DNA of 64,000 bases from an uncultured Ruegeria sp. (lineage in GTDB: Bacteria; Pseudomonadota; Alphaproteobacteria; Rhodobacterales; Rhodobacteraceae). The notes below the pieces were generated by a model. That model searched no databases. It was not told the origin of the DNA and saw nothing but the letters and a program-made list of their open reading frames with translations. The translations under genes and the position numbers were made by a program. Location: the NCBI RefSeq assembly GCF_947500045.1, contig NZ_CANMQQ010000006.1:124001-188000 (forward strand). The letters are read 5' to 3'. The first letter of the stretch is position 1. Every line of letters starts with the position of its first letter. Below are positions 55,031 through 62,913 of this stretch, one piece after another.

Positions 55031-56599
55031 CTATTCTTCAACCATTTCCATCAGACGGAAGCTGAAGCCCATTCCATCCAGACCGAAGGCCTGCGAAGGA
55101 TCGCTGAGCGCCGGAGCCTTGACCCGGTTCGATGCCGCGAAGACCGACTGACGATCATATCCATAGATCGTCGGTGCGATTTCCATGAGCCGTGCATTAA
55201 GCCCAGAATACGCAGCCTCGCGCTCTTCATCCGTTGAAGCGCTACGCCCTGCATCGAGGAACGCGTCAACCTGGCTGTCATTCAGGTACTCGGGCGATTG
55301 CCATGTGCCCGGTGTGGATGAGTGATACATGCCATAAAGCAGTGTATCCGGGTCACCGGTGACGGCGTTTACAAAGATCTGGCTGACATGCGGAGTGTTT
55401 TCGGGTTTGGACACTTGTTCAGCAAACAGCGCCCAGGGAAGTTTCTTAATTTCGGATTGTACGCCCAATTGCGATAGATTCGACTGGAATAGCAGCGCAA
55501 AACGCTCTTCCAGCGGAACCTCGGCAATCCAGGATACTTCGATATTCATATCGGCAGGATCATAGGCGCAGGCTGAAAGATACTCTGCCGCCTTTTCGAG
55601 ATTTTGCGCTTGAACGTTGTCAGGCCCGTTTGCCCCGAACATACCCACCGGGATTGCGCCGGTCGCAGCACTGCCAGAGGAGACATCATCGGTGATGGCA
55701 ACCATCTGAATGGCAGTCTGGTAGTCGAATGCGTGAGCCAATGCCAGGCGGCAGTTCACGTCATCCAGTGGAGGCTTGGTGGTGTTCATCTTCAGATAAA
55801 AGGCACCGGTTCCGGTTTCACTGAACAACTGCGCACCATCGTTGGCGAGGGCTGTCATGACCTCGGGCGGTAGCCATTGGCTTGAAATGTCATGTTCACC
55901 CTGTGCGATCAGGGTGCGGACGGTCGCGGCCTCAAGACCATACCTCAGACGCACCGTGTCAGGCGCAACATCGGAAACGCCAAGGAAATAGCCATCATTC
56001 TTGGCCATAACCGTTTCTTCCTGTGGGTTGTGGGAGGTTACGGTGTAGGCACCCGTTCCTGCGCCATTGGCGCTGAGGAAAGCCTCGCCCCATTCGTCAT
56101 CACCCTTTTTTGCTTCTACCAGCGCCTTGTCGACGATTGGCAAACGGACAAGTGAGGCAACAAACGGGGCGTATGGCTGTTCAAGCGAGAAGACGACTAT
56201 ATGTTCATCGACCGCTTCGGCGCTTACTCCGGCCAAAAGATAAGAAAGACCTGAACCCAGTGCCTGACTGCGTTCCAGTGAATAGACAACGTCTTCGGCG
56301 CGCAGTGGATTGCCAGACTGGAAGGTCACATCATCGCGAAGATTGAACGTGTAGGTCGAGCCATCCACCGACCAGTCGCTGGCAAGATGTGGCACATGCC
56401 CCGGTCCACCCTGTTGCGGCAGGACCAGGGTGTCATAGACGTTGAACATCAAGATCGAGTCCGCATAGTCCGATGCCTTGGCTGGATCGAGTTCACCGAC
56501 CGCAACTTCATCAAGCCGCAAAACAGTCTCTGCAAAGGCTGGTGAACTGAGGGCTGTCGCGGCGCACAGAGCCGCAGCAAGCAAGGATTTCCGCTTCAC
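55031..56599 (-). CDS. Periplasmic oligopeptide-type substrate-binding protein
   Basis: 522 residues with a Sec signal ending in SSPAFA. It belongs to the family 5 solute-binding proteins (DppA/OppA type): TFNLRDDVTFQSGNPLRAEDVVYSLER is the conserved early region (in parts) and NGAGTGAYTV occurs in the middle. It captures the substrate for the DppBCDF-like importer. It overlaps the XRE regulator gene by four bases. Confidence 0.9.
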   Translation of the reverse strand: MKRKSLLAAALCAATALSSPAFAETVLRLDEVAVGELDPAKASDYADSILMFNVYDTLVLPQQGGPGHVPHLASDWSVDGSTYTFNLRDDVTFQSGNPLRAEDVVYSLERSQALGSGLSYLLAGVSAEAVDEHIVVFSLEQPYAPFVASLVRLPIVDKALVEAKKGDDEWGEAFLSANGAGTGAYTVTSHNPQEETVMAKNDGYFLGVSDVAPDTVRLRYGLEAATVRTLIAQGEHDISSQWLPPEVMTALANDGAQLFSETGTGAFYLKMNTTKPPLDDVNCRLALAHAFDYQTAIQMVAITDDVSSGSAATGAIPVGMFGANGPDNVQAQNLEKAAEYLSACAYDPADMNIEVSWIAEVPLEERFALLFQSNLSQLGVQSEIKKLPWALFAEQVSKPENTPHVSQIFVNAVTGDPDTLLYGMYHSSTPGTWQSPEYLNDSQVDAFLDAGRSASTDEEREAAYSGLNARLMEIAPTIYGYDRQSVFAASNRVKAPALSDPSQAFGLDGMGFSFRLMEMVEE

Positions 56600-57243
56600 T
56601 TATTCTCTCCCTTTGATTTGTTATTATTTCCTCCGCCAAGCGAAGAAATCTTGTGAATTGGGGACGGCGCGTCGCCAAAAACATCCATGGTTCCGCACCA
56701 CAGGATCGACGCTGTCACAATGCCGTGGTTCCATGTCGAATGAACGCGTGTGCTGTCAAAGTGGATCGTGTCTCCCTTTCGCAGCACTTCCTTGTCGCCT
56801 TCGATTTCCACGGTAATTTCGCCTTCGAGGATGAAAAACATTTCCTCACCCTTGTGACTGATTGGCTCACTCCGATGGCCGGGTGGTTCATGCAAAACGA
56901 CGGAGTGCAATTGCGATCCTGTGAAGGTCGACGAAACGCGCTCGTAGGACGCCGCAGCACCTGGAACCGAATACACTTCGCGCCCTTTGCTGCGCGTCAT
57001 ATCTCCTGCATCGGGCTGTACAAGGAACGACCCGCGCGGCATTTCTAGAATTTCTGTGATGCCTGCAAGAGACGCAAGAGAAGGTGCGGACAGCCCTCGT
57101 TCGATCTGGCTTATAAAGCCGACCGACAGACCTGCTGCGTTTGCGACGGCCTGCATCGTCAATCCCATTTTTTTTCGGCGAGCGCGAATGGCAAGTCCGA
57201 GTTCTAGAGCTTGGTCGTTTTCGGCGAGTGATTTTTTTAACAT
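56596..57243 (-). CDS. XRE-cupin transcriptional regulator of the hydantoinase operon
   Basis: 215 residues from ATG 57243; an ATG at 57261 adds six residues. N-terminal HTH (about 20-75) with LTMQAVANAAGLSVGFISQIERG and a C-terminal cupin (about 115-195) with HKGEEMFFILEGEIT. It is the first gene of the operon and overlaps the binding-protein gene, so it is likely autoregulatory. The small molecule it senses is probably the imported compound. It is only broadly similar to the XRE-cupin regulator at 25013. Confidence 0.9.
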   Translation of the reverse strand: MLKKSLAENDQALELGLAIRARRKKMGLTMQAVANAAGLSVGFISQIERGLSAPSLASLAGITEILEMPRGSFLVQPDAGDMTRSKGREVYSVPGAAASYERVSSTFTGSQLHSVVLHEPPGHRSEPISHKGEEMFFILEGEITVEIEGDKEVLRKGDTIHFDSTRVHSTWNHGIVTASILWCGTMDVFGDAPSPIHKISSLGGGNNNKSKGENK

Positions 57244-57311
57244 GACTAAAATACTACACACGCTGATGCGATCGCGTCAATATAATTTTAGTATGGGTAA
57301 AATTTTGTCAT
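57244..57311 (-). promoter_or_regulatory. Promoter and operator region of the hydantoinase operon
   Basis: The AT-rich upstream region has a nearly perfect 16-base palindrome, TGATGCGATCGCGTCA (57264-57279, one mismatched pair), an ACTAAAAT (57245) / ATTTTAGT (57285) inverted pair, and ATTTTA-7-TAAAAT at 57285-57303. TGTCAT at 57306 (ATGACA on the minus strand) followed 15 bases later by TAAAAT may be weak -35/-10 elements. These are candidates only. Confidence 0.5.
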
Positions 57312-57755
57312 GCCTTGTTTTTAATTCAAGTTAAAATATTTGACTTTTTTGTACATTTTCAATGGCATAACAACCCAAGGCTTCCCAATTGCGCAATGCT
57401 ACGTATAGGTGCTTAGGCCATTTTGCATTCAATTTCCTGAACTGGTGATAAAACTTACGGTTGTTCTGAAACCCCAAGAACAGCCCATGGGTCTCTGATT
57501 TATGGTAGGGTGCCCGCCAATCCAGTTGGTCGATAGCTGTTGCGGATAAAGTGAACGGCTGCAAAGTCCGCAACCTGTGAATTGATCACTTGGAAAAATG
57601 CTGCGCTAGGCACTAACGGCCGATCAGACTGCCGCTCTGCATCAAGAAATTTTCGCTTGCGCAGAAATCTTAGCGCTGCGAGCGGATGCAGCGGAAAAAT
57701 CAAAGGAACAGATAGGACTCAAACCAGACCTCAGAACCCCGCCGTACAAAAAAAG
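57312..57755. other. Gene-poor stretch on the right side of the hydantoinase operon
   Basis: Between the regulator's promoter and the response-regulator terminator there is no supportable gene. The frames at 57331-57573 (80 residues, minus) and 57500-57703 have no ribosome site and no family resemblance. It contains the 18-base near-repeat at 57651 and a GAAAAATGCTGCGCTAGGCA sequence at 57593 resembling, inverted, one at 42628. It may be decayed mobile or repeat DNA. Confidence 0.5.
57651..57668 (+). repeat. 18-base near-repeat, right side of island
   Basis: TTTCGCTTGCGCAGAAAT, 17 of 18 bases identical to 42801-42818, same orientation. Confidence 0.5.
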
Positions 57756-57775
57756 GCCGGGCCCTAAGGCCCGGC
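57748..57775 (-). terminator. Rho-independent terminator of the response-regulator gene
   Basis: GCCGGGCC and GGCCCGGC pair perfectly over 8 bases around CTAA (57756-57775), and on the minus strand the hairpin is followed by a run of seven T. It lies about 100 bases past the stop at 57879, the expected position. Confidence 0.85.
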
Positions 57776-57878
57776 AGTCCAACAGGGAGGTGCATGTCAT
57801 AACCCGGACATGCGCGGGTTGGGAGTAATCTAAAGATACCTACAGAGTATCACTTTGATCCAAGTCAATCCACCATAG

Positions 57879-58565
57879 TCAAGCAACGAGGCGATATCCG
57901 CCCGATTCTGTGACCAAAAGGCGCGCATTTGACGGGTCGGGTTCGATCTTCTGGCGCAAGCGATAGATGTGAGTTTCCAGCGTATGCGTCGTTACACCGG
58001 CATTGTAACCCCACACTTCATGCAGCAGAACATCGCGGGCAACAACACCATCGGTTGACCGGTAGAGGAACTTGAGAATGTTGGTCTCTTTCTCGGTCAG
58101 GCGGATCTTACGATCATCCTCGGTCATCAGCATTTTCATCGCGGGCTTGAACGTGTAGGGGCCTAGAACAAATACCGCATCCTCAGATTGTTCGTGTTGG
58201 CGCAGCTGGGCGCGAATGCGCGCCAGAAGGACCGGGAATTTAAATGGCTTGCTGACATAGTCATTCGCACCGGCATCCAGGCCAAGGATGGTGTCTGCGT
58301 CGCTGTCGTGTCCTGTCAGCATCAGAACCGGGCTTTTGACACCTTGCTTACGCATCAGGCGGCACAGCTCACGACCGTCGGTATCGGGCAGGCCCACATC
58401 TAAAATAACCAGATCATAAATCGCCTCGCGGGCGCGCTCCATTGCAGATTGACCATCGGACGCTTCGAACACGTCAAAATCCTCGGTCATCACGAGTTGT
58501 TCGCTAAGCGCCTCGCGCAGGTCTTCATCATCATCCACCAGCAGGATTTTCTTGAGCTGAGCCAT
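57879..58565 (-). CDS. OmpR/PhoB-family response regulator, CenR-like
   Basis: 228 residues from ATG 58565. Receiver domain (1-120) with the acidic pocket VDDDED at 10-15, phosphoacceptor Asp56 (VILDVGLPDTDG) and Lys in YVSKPFKFP; C-terminal winged helix (about 130-225) with TETHIYRLRQKIEP-like TLETHIYRLRQKIEPD. Overall it resembles the CenR cell-envelope regulator of alphaproteobacteria, an essential regulator in Caulobacter and Rhodobacter; that identity is a recognition, not proven. No histidine kinase gene is adjacent. Confidence 0.88.
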   Translation of the reverse strand: MAQLKKILLVDDDEDLREALSEQLVMTEDFDVFEASDGQSAMERAREAIYDLVILDVGLPDTDGRELCRLMRKQGVKSPVLMLTGHDSDADTILGLDAGANDYVSKPFKFPVLLARIRAQLRQHEQSEDAVFVLGPYTFKPAMKMLMTEDDRKIRLTEKETNILKFLYRSTDGVVARDVLLHEVWGYNAGVTTHTLETHIYRLRQKIEPDPSNARLLVTESGGYRLVA

Positions 58566-58726
58566 GTCCGGTCCTCCTAAGCCTTTTCCATCACTTGCGT
58601 ACGGAGAATGCAATCAGCAAGAGTTACTGCAACCGCCTCACGCCCTCGTGTCTGACGCAGAGGAAATGTTTCACATTTCCCGCCGATCAGGGTAGGAGAA
58701 GGTCATATCGTTATAGGGTAACACGC

Positions 58727-59821
58727 ATGAGTCTCGTCCCCAACATAACCGAATTGCTGGCGCGGGCGCGGGCGGACCTGCGTATGGGCGTTCCCGTTGT
58801 TCTGACCGACGAGATGGGTTTGGGTGTTCTTGCGTTCGCAACAGAAACGCTGAGCCCACAGAGATTGGCCGATCTGCGCAGCTTGGGCGGGCAGCCTGTT
58901 GTGGCCATCACAGTTCGACGCGCCGAAACATTGAAGGCGCGCGCATATGACGGCGATCTGGCTCGGGTCGTCATTCCGGCAGATGCTGAACTCGGCTGGG
59001 TTCAGGCGGTGGCCGACCCGTCGGACGATCTGAACGCCCCCATGAAGGGCCCGCTGATGACCGAGCGGCAAGGAAGCGCAAATCTGCACCGCGTCGCCAT
59101 TGCGCTGACCAAGTCGGCGCATCTGCTACCTGCTGTCGTAGTCATTCCAATAGATGGGGGTCGCGAATTTGCGACAACGCATGGTTTGACCCGCATTGAC
59201 CATGCGTGCGCGGCACCGCATCTAACCGATCGTAGCGTCCTGCATCCAGTTGTAGCTGCGCGCCTACCGATGGAAGTGTCCGAAGCCGGTCGCCTACATG
59301 TATTCCGCCCGGAAGATGGCGGCGAGGAGCACTATGCGGTTGAAATCGGACGTCCGGATCGCAACATGCCCGTCCTCGCCCGACTGCATTCTGCCTGTTT
59401 CACCGGCGATCTGATGGGCAGCTTAAAATGTGACTGCGGCCCGCAGTTGCGCGGTGCCCTGGCCCAGATGGGGGTCGAAGGTGCCGGAGTTCTGCTGTAT
59501 CTAAATCAGGAAGGGCGCGGTATCGGGCTTGCCAACAAGATGCGCGCCTATTTCCTGCAGGATCAGGGCTTTGATACGGTCGAGGCCAATCATCGGCTTG
59601 GTTTCGAAGATGACGAGCGGGATTTTCGGCTTGGATCGGACATCCTGAAGTCGCTGGGGTTCAGTTCGGTGCGCCTGTTGACCAACAACCCCGCAAAGAT
59701 CGCAATGATGGAACGGACAGGCATCGCAGTGACCGAACGCGTTCCTTTGAAGGTTGGTGAAACCGACTTCAATCGCGCGTATCTGGCGACCAAAGCAGCG
59801 AAATCGGGCCATCTGTTGTGA
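58727..59821 (+). CDS. ribA: GTP cyclohydrolase II
   Basis: 364 residues from ATG 58727. The C-terminal GTPCH-II domain (about 190-360) has the zinc motif ACFTGDLMGSLKCDCG and YLNQEGRGIGL. It opens the GTP imidazole ring in riboflavin synthesis. The N-terminal half (about 1-180) is an extension typical of alphaproteobacterial RibA, with no visible catalytic motif of DHBP synthase. Its stop overlaps the next gene. Confidence 0.9.
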   Translation: MSLVPNITELLARARADLRMGVPVVLTDEMGLGVLAFATETLSPQRLADLRSLGGQPVVAITVRRAETLKARAYDGDLARVVIPADAELGWVQAVADPSDDLNAPMKGPLMTERQGSANLHRVAIALTKSAHLLPAVVVIPIDGGREFATTHGLTRIDHACAAPHLTDRSVLHPVVAARLPMEVSEAGRLHVFRPEDGGEEHYAVEIGRPDRNMPVLARLHSACFTGDLMGSLKCDCGPQLRGALAQMGVEGAGVLLYLNQEGRGIGLANKMRAYFLQDQGFDTVEANHRLGFEDDERDFRLGSDILKSLGFSSVRLLTNNPAKIAMMERTGIAVTERVPLKVGETDFNRAYLATKAAKSGHLL

Positions 59822-60318
59822 CACCAAACGATCTGGTTCTGACGCCGCGCGGTGTTCGTTTGCTTGGGCGCGTATTTCCCTGCGCCGTGGGCAAAGGTGG
59901 ATTAACTCGAGCCAAGAAGGAAGGTGACGGTGCAACGCCATTGGGCCTGCACCATATCGTGGGAATGCTCTACCGTGCGGATCGAATGCCGCGCCCTGCG
60001 CCATGGGCGCGACCTATCGGACCGCGCGACTTATGGTCAGACGACGTTGAAGACATTGCCTATAACCATCTGGTTCACGCACCTTATGGCTACAGCCACG
60101 AAAATCTGCGCCGCGCCGATCCGTTATACGATTTGATACTAATCACCGACTGGAATTATCCCAATGCGATACCCGGTAAAGGGTCAGCTATATTCCTGCA
60201 TCAATGGCGTAGGCCACGTTACCCGACCGAGGGCTGCATCGCGTTCCGACGCGATCATCTTCGGTGGATTGCCCAACAAATCGCACCGGGTACGCGGCTG
60301 ATCATTCCAGAGGATTAA
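59818..60318 (+). CDS. L,D-transpeptidase family (YkuD) protein
   Basis: 166 residues from GTG 59818, which overlaps the ribA stop (GTGA). The YkuD motif is present: His128 in IFLHQW and the catalytic Cys140 in TEGCIAFRRDHL. No signal peptide is obvious, which is unusual for a periplasmic cross-linking enzyme, so it may be exported another way or act differently. Its last 17 bases overlap the convergent YggS-type gene. Confidence 0.85.
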   Translation: MTPNDLVLTPRGVRLLGRVFPCAVGKGGLTRAKKEGDGATPLGLHHIVGMLYRADRMPRPAPWARPIGPRDLWSDDVEDIAYNHLVHAPYGYSHENLRRADPLYDLILITDWNYPNAIPGKGSAIFLHQWRRPRYPTEGCIAFRRDHLRWIAQQIAPGTRLIIPED

Positions 60319-60961
60319 CACGCGCGCCAAAAATGGCTGATCCAACGCGAACATGGGTCGCACCGAGCGCAATGGCGGATTCGAAATCACTGCTCATGCC
60401 CATTGATAGCCCATCCAACCCGTTCCGCTCGGCAAGTTTCGCCAGAAGCGCGAAATGCAACGCAGGCTCTTCGTCAACGGGCGGGATGCACATCAATCCG
60501 CGAACAGGAAGGTCAAGGGCGCGGCATTCGTTGATGAACGATTCCGCGTCTTCAGGAAGAACACCGGCCTTCTGATCCTCTTCGCCTGTATTGACCTGTA
60601 TGAACAGGTCGGGGCACCTCCCCATTTCTTGCGCCAACCGTGCAAGTGCTTTTGCGAGCTTTGGCCGATCGACCGAGTGAATCGCGTCACAAAGTTCAAT
60701 CGCCTGCCGCGCCTTGTTGGTTTGCAGCGGGCCAATCAGATGCAAGTCAACATCTGGAAAGCTTTCACGAAATGCGGGCCATTTACCGGCGGCCTCCTGC
60801 ACACGATTCTCTCCGAAACACCGATGACCCTGCTGTAACACGGCTTCGACCCGGTCGTTGGGCTGAACCTTGGAAACCGCAATCAGTTGCACGGATCCTG
60901 CAGCACGTCCTGCCGCGGATTCAGCTTTGGCGATACGGTCAGAGATATCTTGCAGCGACAT
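60302..60961 (-). CDS. YggS-family PLP homeostasis protein
   Basis: 219 residues from ATG 60961. A TIM-barrel PLP protein of the YggS/PROSC family: PLP-binding Lys31 in LIAVSKVQPND, FGENRVQEA, HLIGPLQTNKA, and the C-terminal SMGMSSDFESAIALGATHVRVGSAIFG (in parts). It maintains free pyridoxal phosphate in the cytoplasm. Convergent with the L,D-transpeptidase gene. Confidence 0.92.
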   Translation of the reverse strand: MSLQDISDRIAKAESAAGRAAGSVQLIAVSKVQPNDRVEAVLQQGHRCFGENRVQEAAGKWPAFRESFPDVDLHLIGPLQTNKARQAIELCDAIHSVDRPKLAKALARLAQEMGRCPDLFIQVNTGEEDQKAGVLPEDAESFINECRALDLPVRGLMCIPPVDEEPALHFALLAKLAERNGLDGLSMGMSSDFESAIALGATHVRVGSAIFGARVNPLE

Positions 60962-61007
60962 GGGGCCCCTCATTGTGCGTTTGCCGCAGCAAAACACCAT
61001 GTTGGCG

Positions 61008-61041
61008 CAAAAGAAAAGGGCAGGTCCGAAGACCTGCCCTT
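61008..61041 (-). terminator. Rho-independent terminator of the porin gene
   Basis: On the minus strand an 11-base stem (AAGGGCAGGTC / GACCTGCCCTT) with a UUCG loop is followed by TTCTTTT. It lies 22 bases after the porin stop. Confidence 0.88.
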
Positions 61042-61063
61042 AAACCTTACGGTTCAAATCAAC

Positions 61064-62071
61064 TTAGAAGTTGAAGTTGACACCGAAGTCTGCGCGTACG
61101 CGGCCGTCTGCGTCACCAGCTTTGGTGTTGCCCAGACCACCTTTCAGCGACACACCGCCACCCAGGTCATGGATGAAGCCGATGCCGTACTGCTGGGTGT
61201 CACCGTCTGCGCTACCGTCACCGTAAGCGGCGGTCAGCGTGGTTGCCGCGCCCAGGTTGTAGGCCAACGAGAAACCATATGCAGTGCCGTTCAGGTCATC
61301 ATCAGCAACGTCATCGTCTGCGACGAACAGAGTTGCGTTCAGATCACCGAAGTCACCACCCAGGGTCAGAACGGTCAGGCTGTCTTTGTCACCACCGAAC
61401 GGTCTGTCGGTCTGACCATAGGCCAGAGCGGCAGTGATGTTGCCGAAGGTGTAAGTTGCACTGATGTCCCAGCGGTCGCCGCTGTCGGTGTCAGAACCGG
61501 CAGTTGCGGTTTCAGCAAAGGTTGCCTGGTCGTACGACGCGCCGAACGAGAAGTCGCCAACTGCGTACTGGAAGAACACAGCGTTCGAACCCGAACCGGT
61601 CGACGAGTAAGCCAGGAAGTCGTAGTTAACACCGGCATACTGACCGATGAAGAATTCCAGGCCAGGCTCGTTACCGTAGTAGTTTGCCAGGTTGTCGAAC
61701 GAACCTGCGACGTTACCTGCGTCAACACGCAGACCGCCATAGATCACCGAGAAGCGAGCGCCGTTCAGACCAGCCGAACCTGCTTCGCCGTTACCGGCGT
61801 TTTCGTCAGCTTGCAGACGAACACGAGCCGAGAACTCAACGCCGCCATCGGTTTCCGCGGTGCCGTCGATGTTCAGACGGAAACGCGAGATCAGGATTGT
61901 GTTGTCGGTATCAACGCCAGAAGCGGTGCCACCACCAACTGCATCAACGGTGCCGGTACGGTCTTCCAGGTAACCAATACCAAAGCGGCCATAACCGCTG
62001 AACTTAACGTCGGCCGCGGCAACACTTGCGGTTGCGATCAGAGCGGTCGATGCGAAGAGAACTTTTTTCAT
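61064..62071 (-). CDS. Outer-membrane porin (Rhodobacter type)
   Basis: 335 residues with a Sec signal ending in ASVAAA, a mature start DVKFSGYGRFGIGY and a C-terminal Phe (VNFNF), the hallmark of outer-membrane beta-barrels. About 16 strands are suggested by the alternating hydrophobic pattern, with acidic Asp/Gly-rich loops. It provides passive diffusion of small solutes. The region upstream (62072-62352) is 281 bases and should hold its promoter. A Cys-rich long antisense frame through it is a shadow. Confidence 0.9.
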   Translation of the reverse strand: MKKVLFASTALIATASVAAADVKFSGYGRFGIGYLEDRTGTVDAVGGGTASGVDTDNTILISRFRLNIDGTAETDGGVEFSARVRLQADENAGNGEAGSAGLNGARFSVIYGGLRVDAGNVAGSFDNLANYYGNEPGLEFFIGQYAGVNYDFLAYSSTGSGSNAVFFQYAVGDFSFGASYDQATFAETATAGSDTDSGDRWDISATYTFGNITAALAYGQTDRPFGGDKDSLTVLTLGGDFGDLNATLFVADDDVADDDLNGTAYGFSLAYNLGAATTLTAAYGDGSADGDTQQYGIGFIHDLGGGVSLKGGLGNTKAGDADGRVRADFGVNFNF

Positions 62072-62352
62072 CTTGTTTCCCTCGGTTTCAAAGATTTATC
62101 TACTCGACACATGCAAAGCACGCGTCTCAGCACGGACACCGTTTCGCTTTTTTTACCCCGGTTGCGCAAGCTTGGCATAAACGACTTGCCGTCATTCGGA
62201 TTGAATTGGTGCAAGGATGCCACAGTCAAAATTCGGCCTAATCCTGCGGGCCACTCACGCCCATATGTAAAGAATGGGCTTGTTGCAGCATCGGTCCTTG
62301 TCTAGGAGTGGCATTCAAACAGTATAAATCAAGTAAACGGGACCTTCCAACG

Positions 62353-62841
62353 ATGCGCCTGATAACGATTCTGGGTTTGATCATGGTAACGGCGACCGTC
62401 ACGGCCTGTGGCCGTGGGCGACTACCTCCTGGGGACGCCAGTGTTTTGACCGTTGATGGCAGTTCGTCGGAAGAGCGGGAACTGAACGATCCGAATCGTT
62501 CGACGATCTGGGATATCTTTGGCCCGGACACTTCCGAGCAGGTTACTCAGGTGAATCGCTACCTCTGGGCGGCTTCGCTGGATGTCCTTAACTTCCTGCC
62601 TATTCAAGAGGTCGACCCGTTTACCGGTGTAATCGTAACGGGTTACGGAACACCGCCGGGCGGTGGGCGATCATATCGGGCAACAGTGCATATCAGTGAT
62701 CCCGCGTTAGAGGCGCGGTCTCTGTCTGTAGCACTTCAGACCAGTGGTGGATCCCCGGTCAGTGCTGCAACCTCGCGCGCGGTCGAAGATGCGATCCTGT
62801 CCCGTGCACGTCAGCTACGCATTGCTGACAACAAGTTCTAG
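62353..62841 (+). CDS. DUF3576 lipoprotein
   Basis: 162 residues from ATG 62353. A lipoprotein signal ends in TATVTAC with Cys19. The DUF3576 body is recognised by RSTIWDIFGPD and NRYLWAASLDVLNFLPI, then GVIVTGYGTPPGG. The function is unknown; it lies before leuS in alphaproteobacteria and may be part of outer-membrane or envelope assembly. A terminator follows. Confidence 0.88.
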   Translation: MRLITILGLIMVTATVTACGRGRLPPGDASVLTVDGSSSEERELNDPNRSTIWDIFGPDTSEQVTQVNRYLWAASLDVLNFLPIQEVDPFTGVIVTGYGTPPGGGRSYRATVHISDPALEARSLSVALQTSGGSPVSAATSRAVEDAILSRARQLRIADNKF

Positions 62842-62868
62842 CAACCCGCCTAAAACCACATTATTACC

Positions 62869-62893
62869 ACGCCGGGTTCCTACCCGGCGTTTT
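62869..62893 (+). terminator. Terminator between the DUF3576 gene and leuS
   Basis: ACGCCGGGT and ACCCGGCGT form a 9-base stem around TCCT, followed by TTT (62890-62893). It lies 28 bases after the DUF3576 stop. Confidence 0.75.
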
Positions 62894-62913
62894 CATTCTT
62901 GAAGGACCGTACA

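Noticed and set aside
57331..57703. Minus-strand frames of 80 and 67 residues right of the operon
   Set aside because: No ribosome site, no recognisable domain, and one overlaps the likely regulatory region.
60887..62305. Long plus-strand frame (472 residues) through the porin gene
   Set aside because: It is antisense to a complete porin with signal peptide and C-terminal Phe, and its composition is the odd Cys/Thr/Val-rich complement of porin codons.
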